From contig JADYXR010000246.1 of the NCBI GenBank assembly GCA_021772095.1, positions 1 to 53,282 on the forward strand: DNA of 53,282 nucleotides, in the 5' to 3' direction. A program made the translations under genes and the position numbers. Origin of the DNA: Candidatus Obscuribacter sp. GTDB lineage: Bacteria; Cyanobacteriota; Vampirovibrionia; Obscuribacterales; Obscuribacteraceae. Positions within the stretch are counted from its first letter, which is position 1, and each line of letters opens with the position of its first letter. Positions 9,235 to 16,844 of the stretch are shown here, in pieces. The notes beneath the pieces are model-generated. The model saw only the letters and a list, made by a program, of their open reading frames with translations. It ran no database searches and was not told where the DNA came from.

Positions 9235-10683
9235 ATGGTTACGTCCACTCAATCACTGCCCCTGTTAACACCAATTTCCGTTGAGGATCTGACAGACCTC
9301 AGCATCCATCTGCCGACGTTGAAAGTCGTCTCTTACAGCGGACCGGGAAACACAGGCGGAGTCGCATCCAGCCTCGAACCGATCGTCAAACGTCTGGGCA
9401 CCAAAGTGCATTGGTTTTCGGTTGAAAACGAAACCAGCAATAACCTTGCATTCGAACCGTCGGCTGCCAATGCGTACGCTCCTTCCAACAACGCCTTCCA
9501 GTTTTACTCGACCAGTGTGGGCGAGCGATTACTCCAGGGCCACAAGCGTTTCTCCGCCAGATATCTTTGGCCGTTGCTTCACGGCATGAACAGTCACATC
9601 GAATTCGATCCGGAAGATTGGAAGGCTTACAAACAAGTCTGCGCGCGGGTCGCGTCCGAGTGCCAGTCAGTCCTTTCAGAAAGTTTCCCGACACTCTGCT
9701 GGTTGCACGACTACCAACTGGCGTTGTGCTCACCATTGATCGCAGCCGAGCGCGGCATGATTGTTTGCCAGTTCTGGCATGTGCCCTGGCCTGAAGCCGG
9801 CATCATGGCTCACGAGCCTGTGGCAAGAGAACTGGTTACTGCGCTTATGTGCAACCGACTATTAGGTTTCCACACTGCCGAATACGCTCACAATTTTCTG
9901 CAGACCGTCGAAGCGTTGATGCCGACCGCTCACGTTGATTATTTGAAATTGACCGTGAGTTACAACGGCAGTCGCACCCAAGTAACCGTGATGCCACTGG
10001 GAATCGATGTGACCAGATGGCACAAACTGGCGACAATGTCGCGGCCAATGGCTGAGGCGTTGCCGGTCAAACATCGGTTGGCCAATCAGATTCTTCTGGG
10101 CGTCGATCGCCTCGATTACACCAAAGGCGTTTTCGAGAAGCTCAATGGTTTGGAACACTACCTATCTAATGCAAAAGATATGCACCGTCGTTTTCACTAC
10201 GTGCAGATTTCGCAGCCGGCACATTCCAACGAACCGAGTTTCAGTCAATACTCAGCGAAAGTCGCAGCAAAGATAGATTCGATTAACAGCCGTTTTGAAA
10301 TTGATGGGTGGAAACCAATTGTGCATATTCAAGCGCAATTGAGCGCGAAAGAATTGGCAGCCTGGTATCAGGCGGCTGACGTGATGACTATCAATTCAAT
10401 GCGCGATGGTCTCAACTTGATCGCCAAAGAATACGTTGCCTGTCGGCTGGACGAGCAAGGCGTTTTGATCTTGAGCGAACGTGCCGGGTGTTCCGCAGAA
10501 CTGAGCCAAGGTGCATTGATGGTCGATCCATCTTCAGAAAGCGCCTTTGCTGATGCTCTTTCCAGAGCACTCTCAATGGGAGTCGAGGAAAAGCGCAGAC
10601 GGATGACCAGCATGCGGCACGTAATTGGTTGGAACCAACTCCATGACTGGGCGCTCGGGTTCCTCCGCCAGGCGTTGGTTTAA
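9235..10683 (+). CDS. Trehalose-6-phosphate synthase-like GT20 glycosyltransferase
   Basis: 482 residues, glycosyltransferase family 20. These enzymes transfer glucose from a nucleotide sugar to glucose-6-phosphate (OtsA, making trehalose-6-phosphate) or to glycerol-3-phosphate (glucosylglycerol-phosphate synthase). Visible family motifs: the Gly-rich donor loop (SGPGNTGGVASSLEP), HDYQL, FWHVPWP (FLHIPFP in OtsA), GFHT, the donor-phosphate motif VDRLDYTKG and DGLNLIAKEYVA with its acidic residues. There is no C-terminal phosphatase domain, so a separate phosphatase would be needed. Acceptor specificity cannot be read from sequence alone. The product is probably a compatible solute for osmotic or desiccation stress. 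It is monocistronic by spacing; ATG start without an obvious strong ribosome-binding site. Confidence 0.88.
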   Translation: MVTSTQSLPLLTPISVEDLTDLSIHLPTLKVVSYSGPGNTGGVASSLEPIVKRLGTKVHWFSVENETSNNLAFEPSAANAYAPSNNAFQFYSTSVGERLLQGHKRFSARYLWPLLHGMNSHIEFDPEDWKAYKQVCARVASECQSVLSESFPTLCWLHDYQLALCSPLIAAERGMIVCQFWHVPWPEAGIMAHEPVARELVTALMCNRLLGFHTAEYAHNFLQTVEALMPTAHVDYLKLTVSYNGSRTQVTVMPLGIDVTRWHKLATMSRPMAEALPVKHRLANQILLGVDRLDYTKGVFEKLNGLEHYLSNAKDMHRRFHYVQISQPAHSNEPSFSQYSAKVAAKIDSINSRFEIDGWKPIVHIQAQLSAKELAAWYQAADVMTINSMRDGLNLIAKEYVACRLDEQGVLILSERAGCSAELSQGALMVDPSSESAFADALSRALSMGVEEKRRRMTSMRHVIGWNQLHDWALGFLRQALV

Positions 10684-10706
10684 AGCCACAAGTTTCAGTC
10701 TAAAAA

Positions 10707-10736
10707 CGTCCGGATCCAACCAATCCAACCCGGACG
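10707..10736 (+). other. Stem-loop after the GT20 gene
   Basis: CGTCCGG (10707-10713) pairs with CCGGACG (10730-10736) across a 16-base loop that itself holds a direct repeat of ATCCAACC. It is 24 bases after the GT20 stop. Only a short A-rich stretch follows and there is no T-tract, so it is a possible weak or factor-dependent terminator, or an mRNA-end hairpin. Confidence 0.4.
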
Positions 10737-10981
10737 AAATCCAACAATAGCAATTGAATGCGGGCGATCGATCACCTGATTGATGTAGTGCTCACCCACC
10801 GGACTTGTTTCCAAACCCTGCTGGGGTGGGCATTCTATCGATTGGGACCAGTCGATGGTGTCCTGACGAACACCTGTCACCCGCACAACAATCAACTGTA
10901 TGGGTAATTGCTGTTAACGCCGGAAATAGCGATAGTGGAAGAGTAAGCAGTTTTTCCGTCGAAAAAAGAGACCACCGGCTT

Positions 10982-12598
10982 ATGTTAACCGCCAACTACG
11001 AACAGACCAGCCCATTAGATTCGAATTCATCGGTCGTCAAAGTAATTATCGTCGAGGACCATGACCTGGTCAGGCTTTCCGTCAAGCTATCGCTCGAAAG
11101 CACTGGTCGCATCCAGGTCCTCGGTGAAGCCACGACAGGCACGGCCGGCATAGAACTGGCGCGTCACTCTGATGCCCAGGTCGTCATCATGGACATCGGA
11201 CTCCCTGATCTGGACGGCATCGAAGCCACTCGTCAGATCAAAGAATCGACCGACAAGAAAGTGATTATGCTGACCAGCCATGCCGACGAAAAATCGATCT
11301 TGTCCGCATTGAAAGCTGGCGCCGATGGTTTCATATTAAAAGATACAAAAACCGAAGACTTAGTATCTGCTCTTTGTGCAGTCGCCGACGGCGCCGCCTG
11401 GTTGGAAGATTCCATTGCACGAAAAGTGGCGACGTCACTCTTTCCACGTAGCGCCGCGAAGTGCGTGCTCACCGATAAAGAGCTAAAAATAATGGCAATG
11501 GTCACAAGTGGTTCGACCATGGTGGAAACGGCACGAGACCTCCAGCTGTCTGTGCCTGACGTGCACGATCAGTTAACCAGGGCGCTGAAAAAAACTGCTC
11601 TAAGAAAAGATGAGGACACGGCCACTTCGGACATGCTTGTTGCTGTCAAAGATGATGAATTCGAAGCGGCGCTGATTTGCAAGAAATGCTATTTGCACAT
11701 CGCAGGCGATCTGGAATTCTGCCCGGAAGACGGAACGGCTCTCACTCCCGATCCGCTGATCGGCTCGGTGCTCACCGATCGCTACACGATTCTTTCTTTG
11801 ATTGGCACCGGCGGTAATGGTGCGGTCTACAAAGCAAAACATCGATACACTGCCAAAACTGTCGCGGTCAAAGTTCTCCACAGCGACCTTTCGCAATCCA
11901 CCGAACTTGTAAATCGTTTCAGACAAGAAGCGATTGCCATAGCCAATTTAGACCATCCTAATCTCGTTTCAGTTATCGATTTCGGAATGACTACAGATGG
12001 CACCACTTTCATGGTGATGGATTATCTTGAAGGGAAAAGTCTGGTCACCAAGATACGCGAAGACGGACCAATGGACTATCGCAAGGCGGTTCCGATCTTC
12101 ATGGAAGTCTGCAAAGGTGTGGAGCGTGCTCACGAAGCCGGCATCGTTCACCGAGATTTGAAACCAGGAAACGTGCATGTTTGCTCGCAAGAGCAAAAAG
12201 GCGGCTTAGTGAAAGTACTCGACTTCGGACTGGCAAAAGTTTTCGGCGAAAATAATGTCGTCATGACTGTGCCTGGCGAAGTTTTTGGATCCCCTGCATA
12301 CATGAGCCCCGAACAATGTCGTGGGCAGAAACTTGACAAGAGAACTGACGTCTATTCGATGGGTTGTCTCATGTATCAAGTTCTCTCCGGAGAAACTGTC
12401 TTCACTGCGCAAAGCGCAACGGAAGTTATGTATCACCAGATCTACACCCAACCAAAACCTTTTAGTGAAATCGCTCCTGGGTTGAATATACCGCTTCTGA
12501 TCGAGATGGTCGTGATGAAGTGCCTGGCCAAGAGCGAGTCAAAGCGTTATCAAACGATGGAAGATCTCCATCGTGCACTACGCATGTGTGCCGTATAG
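10982..12598 (+). CDS. Response regulator fused to zinc ribbon and Ser/Thr kinase
   Basis: 538 residues from the ATG at 10982; the frame is open upstream to 10805, but that part is not domain-like. Order: a receiver domain (about 19-140) with acidic pocket EDHD, phosphoacceptor Asp71 (VVIMDIGLPDLDG), Thr98 and Lys120; a divergent LuxR-like helix-turn-helix (about 162-208); a zinc-ribbon-like motif with Cys233, Cys236 and Cys247 (CKKC...FCPEDGTAL); and a Hanks-type kinase (about 268-536) with P-loop GTGGNG, Lys297, HRDLKPGN (Asp392), DFG (Asp414) and SPE. All catalytic kinase residues are present, so an active kinase is expected. The fusion would link His-Asp phosphorelay input to Ser/Thr phosphorylation. 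No membrane segment, so cytosolic. The stop is immediately followed by the HPt-REC gene, which suggests one transcript. Confidence 0.85.
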   Translation: MLTANYEQTSPLDSNSSVVKVIIVEDHDLVRLSVKLSLESTGRIQVLGEATTGTAGIELARHSDAQVVIMDIGLPDLDGIEATRQIKESTDKKVIMLTSHADEKSILSALKAGADGFILKDTKTEDLVSALCAVADGAAWLEDSIARKVATSLFPRSAAKCVLTDKELKIMAMVTSGSTMVETARDLQLSVPDVHDQLTRALKKTALRKDEDTATSDMLVAVKDDEFEAALICKKCYLHIAGDLEFCPEDGTALTPDPLIGSVLTDRYTILSLIGTGGNGAVYKAKHRYTAKTVAVKVLHSDLSQSTELVNRFRQEAIAIANLDHPNLVSVIDFGMTTDGTTFMVMDYLEGKSLVTKIREDGPMDYRKAVPIFMEVCKGVERAHEAGIVHRDLKPGNVHVCSQEQKGGLVKVLDFGLAKVFGENNVVMTVPGEVFGSPAYMSPEQCRGQKLDKRTDVYSMGCLMYQVLSGETVFTAQSATEVMYHQIYTQPKPFSEIAPGLNIPLLIEMVVMKCLAKSESKRYQTMEDLHRALRMCAV

Positions 12599-12605
12599 GA
12601 GGCAT

Positions 12606-13403
12606 ATGATCAATCATTCTGCATCTCATTTTAAAGAGCCTATTTCAATGAACGATCCGAACAGCAGACCCACGCCATTGATGGAAATGGCGGACCTGGC
12701 TCGCGCATTCAGCCTCACCCTAGTCGACTCGATCAAAGAGATCGAGGAAGTGCTTGAACAGCGATCTAATCCGGAAGAGCATCTAGAGTTGCTGGCCAAG
12801 GCCATTCACATCTCGCATAAAATTCGCGGCTGTGCCGGGACTCTAGGTCTTGACACCACCAGCCGTGCCTTTGGCGCCCTCGAGGATCAACTAAACCTGA
12901 TCTCTGTGCACGGACTGGAGAGAACGCCTGAAGCGATGACCGCGCTTCTCAGCACAATCACACTTTGCAAAACTCTTGTACGCATCGAACAAAATGAATC
13001 ACTGATCACAGGCGAGACGCCTGTATTTCGGATCGCGCCGATCATGACAGCCGGGGCGCGAATGGAAGACATCGAGAAATTGGTCGATGAAAGCGGGCAA
13101 TTGATCATGTTGATCGAGGATGACTCGTTTTACATCGGCATCGTGCAGGCAGTTTTGAGCAGCGATACCAATTTCAACAACGGTCTCTTAAGCGCCCGAT
13201 CGTTAGAGGAGGCTGCTCAGCTCCTGGCTGATTGCGAGCCTGACATCATCCTGCTTGACTTATCGTTGCCCGATAGTGACGGTCTTGAGTCCTTCCACCG
13301 CATTCAGAAGCTGGCACCGGATGTGCCTATCCTAATTTTGACAGCAGTAGACAACACGCCGCTTGCCGATGAATTGGTCGCGTGTGGTGCCCAGACTACT
13401 TAG
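12606..13403 (+). CDS. HPt-receiver part of a frameshifted hybrid kinase
   Basis: N-terminal part of a hybrid signalling protein. It carries a histidine phosphotransfer domain with the motif HKIRGCAGTLGL (His71 from the ATG at 12606) and then a receiver domain with LIEDDSF and phosphoacceptor Asp in IILLDLSLPDSDG. The frame ends prematurely at TAG 13401-13403, right after CGAQ, where receiver domains normally continue DYLVK. That continuation lies in the -1 frame (see the next entry). AGGAGG at 12597-12602 is only three bases before this ATG; an alternative ATG at 12648 has AAAGAG upstream. It begins eight bases after the REC-kinase gene. As read it yields a receiver lacking its last strand and helix, probably unstable. 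Confidence 0.75.
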   Translation: MINHSASHFKEPISMNDPNSRPTPLMEMADLARAFSLTLVDSIKEIEEVLEQRSNPEEHLELLAKAIHISHKIRGCAGTLGLDTTSRAFGALEDQLNLISVHGLERTPEAMTALLSTITLCKTLVRIEQNESLITGETPVFRIAPIMTAGARMEDIEKLVDESGQLIMLIEDDSFYIGIVQAVLSSDTNFNNGLLSARSLEEAAQLLADCEPDIILLDLSLPDSDGLESFHRIQKLAPDVPILILTAVDNTPLADELVACGAQTT

Positions 13404-14185
13404 TCAAAAGTAGAATCTCTCCCGATGCGTTGAATCGTTGCATCCGTTATTCGATCACTCGTTTTAAAGCGGAGAAGTCGATGATGCGCCTTCGCACACT
13501 AGAAGATTTCAACGCATCACTCGCTCATGACTTGCGCGTTCCCGTACAAGGCGCTGACCGGATCTTGCAGCATATTCTCGCCGGTCAAATCGGTGAACTC
13601 TCTCCGGAGTTAAAGCACACACTGGAAGTTCTGAACGAATCAAACAAAGGCTTGCTCGAGCGACTGAACAAATTATTGAATCTCTACAGAGTGGAATTTG
13701 GATCAGTTGATCTAAGTTGGCAACAAATTGCCCTCGCGCCATTTGTCAGAGAAACACTGGAGGAATTCACGACCAGCATCGAAGAGCATCAGCTCACCGT
13801 GAAAGTCTACGAAGAGAACGATCGATCGATTGCGATCACAGATCCGACATTGCTTCGAGAAGTAATTCGCGAATTGTTAACGAACGCCATTAAGTTTGCC
13901 ACCGCAGGTGACACCATAGAAATCAGGTTGCAACGATTGGCGACTAAGGCTGTTCTGCGAATATCTAATCACGGGATTCAGATCAAACCGGACGACAAGC
14001 GCGACTTGTTCAAAAAATTCTGGAGAGGCACACCTGGCGAAAGCTACGTCGCCACTAGCGGACTCGGTCTCTACTACTGCGAGAAAGTGATGAATTTGTT
14101 GGACGGCTCGATCGGTTGCCGTAGCAATCCGAATCTCACAACTTTCACGGTGCGGCTGCCGGCATCACAAGCAGACATCATCTAG
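13382..14185 (+). pseudogene. Histidine kinase part of the frameshifted hybrid kinase
   Basis: Continuation of the preceding gene in the -1 frame. It opens with DYLVKSRISPDALNRCIRYS, the missing end of the receiver domain, then a HisKA dimerisation domain with the H-box SLAHDLRVPVQG (His49 in this frame, His followed by Asp) and a HATPase domain with N-box RELLTNAIKFA and G2 box TSGLGLYYCEK. The G1 box reads NHGIQI rather than the usual DxGxG, so ATP binding may be altered. Reading GAQ-DYLVK needs one extra base near 13394. No ribosome-binding site supports independent translation. The rest of the frame is intact and well conserved, so either the break is recent, or it is a sequence error, or the two halves are joined by frameshifting. 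Confidence 0.65.
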
Positions 14186-14280
14186 CCGCCCGAACGATTG
14201 ATATCTGTGATCACTCTTGTGCTCCAAACTAGTTGATGCAGACATGGTCACCAGCCGCTCAGTGGCTTGAAGAATCGAAG

Positions 14281-14496
14281 TCAAACCAAGTTAGTGCGTA
14301 CCGCTTTAACTGCCGCTTCTGTTCGATCGGACACATCGAGCTTTTCCAGAATATGTTTGATGTGAGTTTTCACAGTGATAGGACTAATAAACAATCGCGC
14401 CGCAATTTGCTTATTAGACAAGCCGTCGACGAGCAGCCCAAGGACTTCGAGCTCACGCGGCGACAACGGCAGACGATCGGGTTCTGAGTAAGGCAT
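14281..14496 (-). CDS. Stand-alone LuxR-type DNA-binding domain
   Basis: 71 residues consisting only of a GerE/LuxR helix-turn-helix: LSPRELEVLGLLVDGLSNKQ then IAARLFISPITVKTHIKHIL. The last part (EKLDVSDRTEAAVKAVRTNLV) matches the end of the adjacent NarL-type regulator (EKLAAADRTDAAVKAVRNNLV), so the two are paralogues. There is no receiver domain upstream in any frame. Either it is a remnant of a second response regulator or a genuine GerE-like minimal regulator. The ATG at 14496 lacks a good ribosome-binding site. It faces the histidine kinase gene tail to tail. Confidence 0.65.
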   Translation of the reverse strand: MPYSEPDRLPLSPRELEVLGLLVDGLSNKQIAARLFISPITVKTHIKHILEKLDVSDRTEAAVKAVRTNLV

Positions 14497-14738
14497 TGTT
14501 TGGTTTTCTATGATTACGATGACTGACTATCAATTGCCAGCATCATGGATGCAGCTCGGATGCGATTCATCGACGATGGTTTGCCAGGAGCGAAAACGCA
14601 TCCTCGCCTATCAATAGAACTGTTGTAAACGAACTTCCAGGAAAGATAGCAATCAAAACGACCACAATTAAATTGCGGGTTATCGCTTTGCACCACTTTC
14701 ATCCGCAGTAAGCCAAGGATTTAAGTGACAAACTCATT

Positions 14739-15440
14739 TTACACGAGATTGTTTCTTACAGCCTTCACAGCAGCGTCAGTGCGGTCGGCGGCGGCCAATT
14801 TTTCCATTATATGGCGAATGTGCGTCTTTACTGTGTCGGGGCTGATAAACAGCCGCTCGGCAATCTTCTTGTTTGATAGACCTTCGACAAGCAGTGCGAG
14901 TACTTCCAATTCCCTGGGTGATACCACATCCGCGTCAAGTCGCGGTCCGTCGTCAGGCGCAAACGATTGCGTGTAACCCTCTTGCGATGAAAGTTCTATC
15001 TTTGGAAGGTTCGGCTTCACTTTGGTATTCATGAGATGCGCTGCGACACGAGCATCCAGCCAAACGTCACCACTGGCAACAGATTGAATCGCCGTCCTCA
15101 ATCTTTCGCTGTCGACGTCTTTCAAACAATATCCTGTCGCTCCAGCTGAAAGCGCGGCGGAAATATCGCGACTATCACTATGCGAAGTGAGTACGATCAC
15201 TTTGACCTGCGGATTTTCCTTCCGTATTGCTTTCGTTGCTTCAATGCCGTCCAGTAGAGGCATTCCAAGATCCATAATAATAAGATCGGGCTTGTGCAGG
15301 GTGGCCAGTTCTATGGCTTCATATCCGGTGGCAGCCTCACCAATCAGCTCGACTTCGTTCCATTCTGACATTAATAGACGCAGCCCGATCCGGAAGAGCT
15401 GATGATCCTCGGCAATTAATAGTCTGAGTTTCGGACTCAT
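14739..15440 (-). CDS. NarL/FixJ-family response regulator
   Basis: 233 residues from the ATG at 15440, preceded by GGAG eight bases upstream; an earlier in-frame start at 15458 is less likely. Receiver domain residues 5-120 with acidic pocket AEDH, phosphoacceptor Asp57 (LIIMDLGMPLLDG), Thr/Ser in VLTSHSD and Lys in CLKDVD. A linker of about 45 residues precedes a complete LuxR HTH (VSPRELEVLALLVEGLSNKK...). It is a DNA-binding transcription factor activated by phosphorylation on Asp. No intact cognate kinase is adjacent except the frameshifted one at 12.6-14.2 kb. It is transcribed in the same direction as the nuo operon just upstream, 198 bases from nuoK. Confidence 0.9.
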   Translation of the reverse strand: MSPKLRLLIAEDHQLFRIGLRLLMSEWNEVELIGEAATGYEAIELATLHKPDLIIMDLGMPLLDGIEATKAIRKENPQVKVIVLTSHSDSRDISAALSAGATGYCLKDVDSERLRTAIQSVASGDVWLDARVAAHLMNTKVKPNLPKIELSSQEGYTQSFAPDDGPRLDADVVSPRELEVLALLVEGLSNKKIAERLFISPDTVKTHIRHIMEKLAAADRTDAAVKAVRNNLV

Positions 15441-15545
15441 GTTTTCTCCGCGGTGCACAGGCCGCGGTTATCTGTCTTATTTCGACAAGCCAACCAGGGG
15501 ATGGGATGGGATTCCTACAACTCGTACAACTCAAATAGCACAGGC

Positions 15546-15572
15546 AATATTTTGATGGCGAATATTTTGATG
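15546..15572. repeat. Short tandem repeat between nuoK and the regulator gene
   Basis: AATATTTTGATG occurs at 15546-15557 and again at 15561-15572 (period 15). A nine-base repeat (TACAACTC-type) and a GGGAT repeat lie nearby at about 15495-15533. It is non-coding on both strands. Confidence 0.6.
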
Positions 15573-15609
15573 CCTACTTACCAGTTTAAAGAAGCAGAGC
15601 GAATATACG

Positions 15610-15636
15610 AATCCCCCAATTGGGTGATTGATTTTT
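15610..15636 (+). terminator. Hairpin with T-tract next to the nuoK 3' end
   Basis: AATCCCCC-AATT-GGGTGATT with one mismatch, followed on the plus strand by GATTTTT. As an intrinsic terminator it would act on rightward transcripts; none starts nearby, though antisense transcription into nuoK could be stopped here. On the nuo strand the hairpin has no T-tract. Confidence 0.3.
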
Positions 15637-15637
15637 C

Positions 15638-16201
15638 TTACCATTTAAGCAGGTCAAATTTGTTCATATCAACTGTCGACGTATTGCGGTAGACGGAAAG
15701 CACAATAGCGAGGCCTACTGCGGCTTCTGCGGCGGCGACCGTAAGAATGAAAATTGCGAAGAGCTGACCTTTCACTTCTGCCGGATCGATAAATTTAGCA
15801 AACGCGATCAAATTTATGTTCACGGCGTTCAACATTAGTTCAATTGACATCAAGACTCTAACTGCGTTGCGCGATTTGACCATGCCGTACATGCCGATGG
15901 CAAATAGCAGCGCGCTCAAACTGAGATAACGCACGAGTGTGTCTTGCGTTGCTGTTAAGGCGACGAAAATACCGACTGCACCACTGGCGATGATAAACGG
16001 AGAACGCGCTCCCATGCTGATGGCGACTACACCGCCTACAATCGCGACCGCGAAGATCCACAGATCGAGAAAGTTGGTCATTGCCCAATCTGTCGTTTTG
16101 CCATTGCTTAACAGCCCTAGGAAACCGCAGACGCAAACAAAAAGAATGCCTGCGTAAGCAACATTGACCATAATCGGGTTCTTTTGGACTTGAAGTGACA
16201 T
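15638..16201 (-). CDS. nuoK: NADH-quinone oxidoreductase subunit K, N-terminally extended
   Basis: 187 residues. The C-terminal 100 are a standard NuoK: YLSLSALLFAIGMYGMVKSR, then IELMLNAVN with the conserved membrane Glu, GQLFAIFILTVAAAEAAVGLAI with the second membrane Glu, and an LLKW end. NuoK is one of the small membrane subunits forming the proton path of complex I. It is normally about 100 residues; here about 88 extra residues with roughly three additional hydrophobic segments come first. The ATG at 16201 has AAGGAG seven bases upstream and follows nuoJ by 29 bases, so the long form is supported. The extension's function is unknown. Confidence 0.88.
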   Translation of the reverse strand: MSLQVQKNPIMVNVAYAGILFVCVCGFLGLLSNGKTTDWAMTNFLDLWIFAVAIVGGVVAISMGARSPFIIASGAVGIFVALTATQDTLVRYLSLSALLFAIGMYGMVKSRNAVRVLMSIELMLNAVNINLIAFAKFIDPAEVKGQLFAIFILTVAAAEAAVGLAIVLSVYRNTSTVDMNKFDLLKW

Positions 16202-16230
16202 GCTCTCTCCTTGGCGATTAAGCGAAAAAT

Positions 16231-16842
16231 TTACTCGTCGATTCCAATTTCAATTACCGGTGTCGGGCGTTCTGCCTTAGCCAGCATGATGGCACCGATC
16301 AGAGCTGCCAGCAAAAGTACGGAAGCGAATTCAAAAGGTAGTGAGTAAGTTGTGGTCAGTGCCGTACCTAAGACTCTGACATTGTCAGGCGAAACTTGTT
16401 CGCCTGAAGCGATCCAACTTTCCGATCGAATGGCGGTGTAAATCGTGAAGAATGAAAGAATGCCGACAAACGCCGGACCGATCAATCTCAAGCGTTGGAA
16501 CGGAGAAATTGGTGAACCATCTTTCGAGACTGGCTCGTTCTCATAGCTCGTATCCTTTTCAGAACGAGGGTTCGTCAACATGAGCGCGATTACGACAACC
16601 AGAGTGATACCGACTGCGTAAATCATCACTTGAGCAAGTGCGAGAAACTGCGCTTGCAGCAGGAGAAATAAACCAGAGATGGCACCGAATACTCCGATCA
16701 AAATGAAACCGCTGCGGATTACGTTTCTATCGGAGATCACACCGACCGACATGATAATGGCGAATATTGAGATCAAGTAGAACAAGGCGGTCTCGGCGGC
16801 CGCGTTACTAACGTAATCGTGCAACATCATGTACTGTTCCAT
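16231..16842 (-). CDS. nuoJ: NADH-quinone oxidoreductase subunit J
   Basis: 203 residues, integral membrane subunit of complex I (NdhG in cyanobacteria). Five hydrophobic segments are visible. Typical features are the early FYLISIFAIIMSVGVISDRNVIRSG segment, with the NP-like turn replaced, and the conserved AQFLALAQVMIYAVGITLVVVIALMLT stretch (about residues 64-90). The cytosolic loop with ENEPVSKDG is longer than in E. coli. The ATG at 16842 is two bases after the nuoI stop and has AAGGAAGG upstream, so the genes are translationally close. The C-terminus is short and acidic. Confidence 0.9.
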   Translation of the reverse strand: MEQYMMLHDYVSNAAAETALFYLISIFAIIMSVGVISDRNVIRSGFILIGVFGAISGLFLLLQAQFLALAQVMIYAVGITLVVVIALMLTNPRSEKDTSYENEPVSKDGSPISPFQRLRLIGPAFVGILSFFTIYTAIRSESWIASGEQVSPDNVRVLGTALTTTYSLPFEFASVLLLAALIGAIMLAKAERPTPVIEIGIDE

Positions 16843-16844
16843 GA

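Noticed and set aside
13380..13403. Programmed -1 frameshift between the receiver and kinase parts
   Set aside because: No slippery heptamer and no clear downstream stimulator; a simple base loss or sequencing error explains it better.
14514..14702. 62-codon minus-strand frame upstream of the bare LuxR HTH
   Set aside because: Checked as a possible decayed receiver domain, but it lacks receiver motifs, coding character and a ribosome-binding site.
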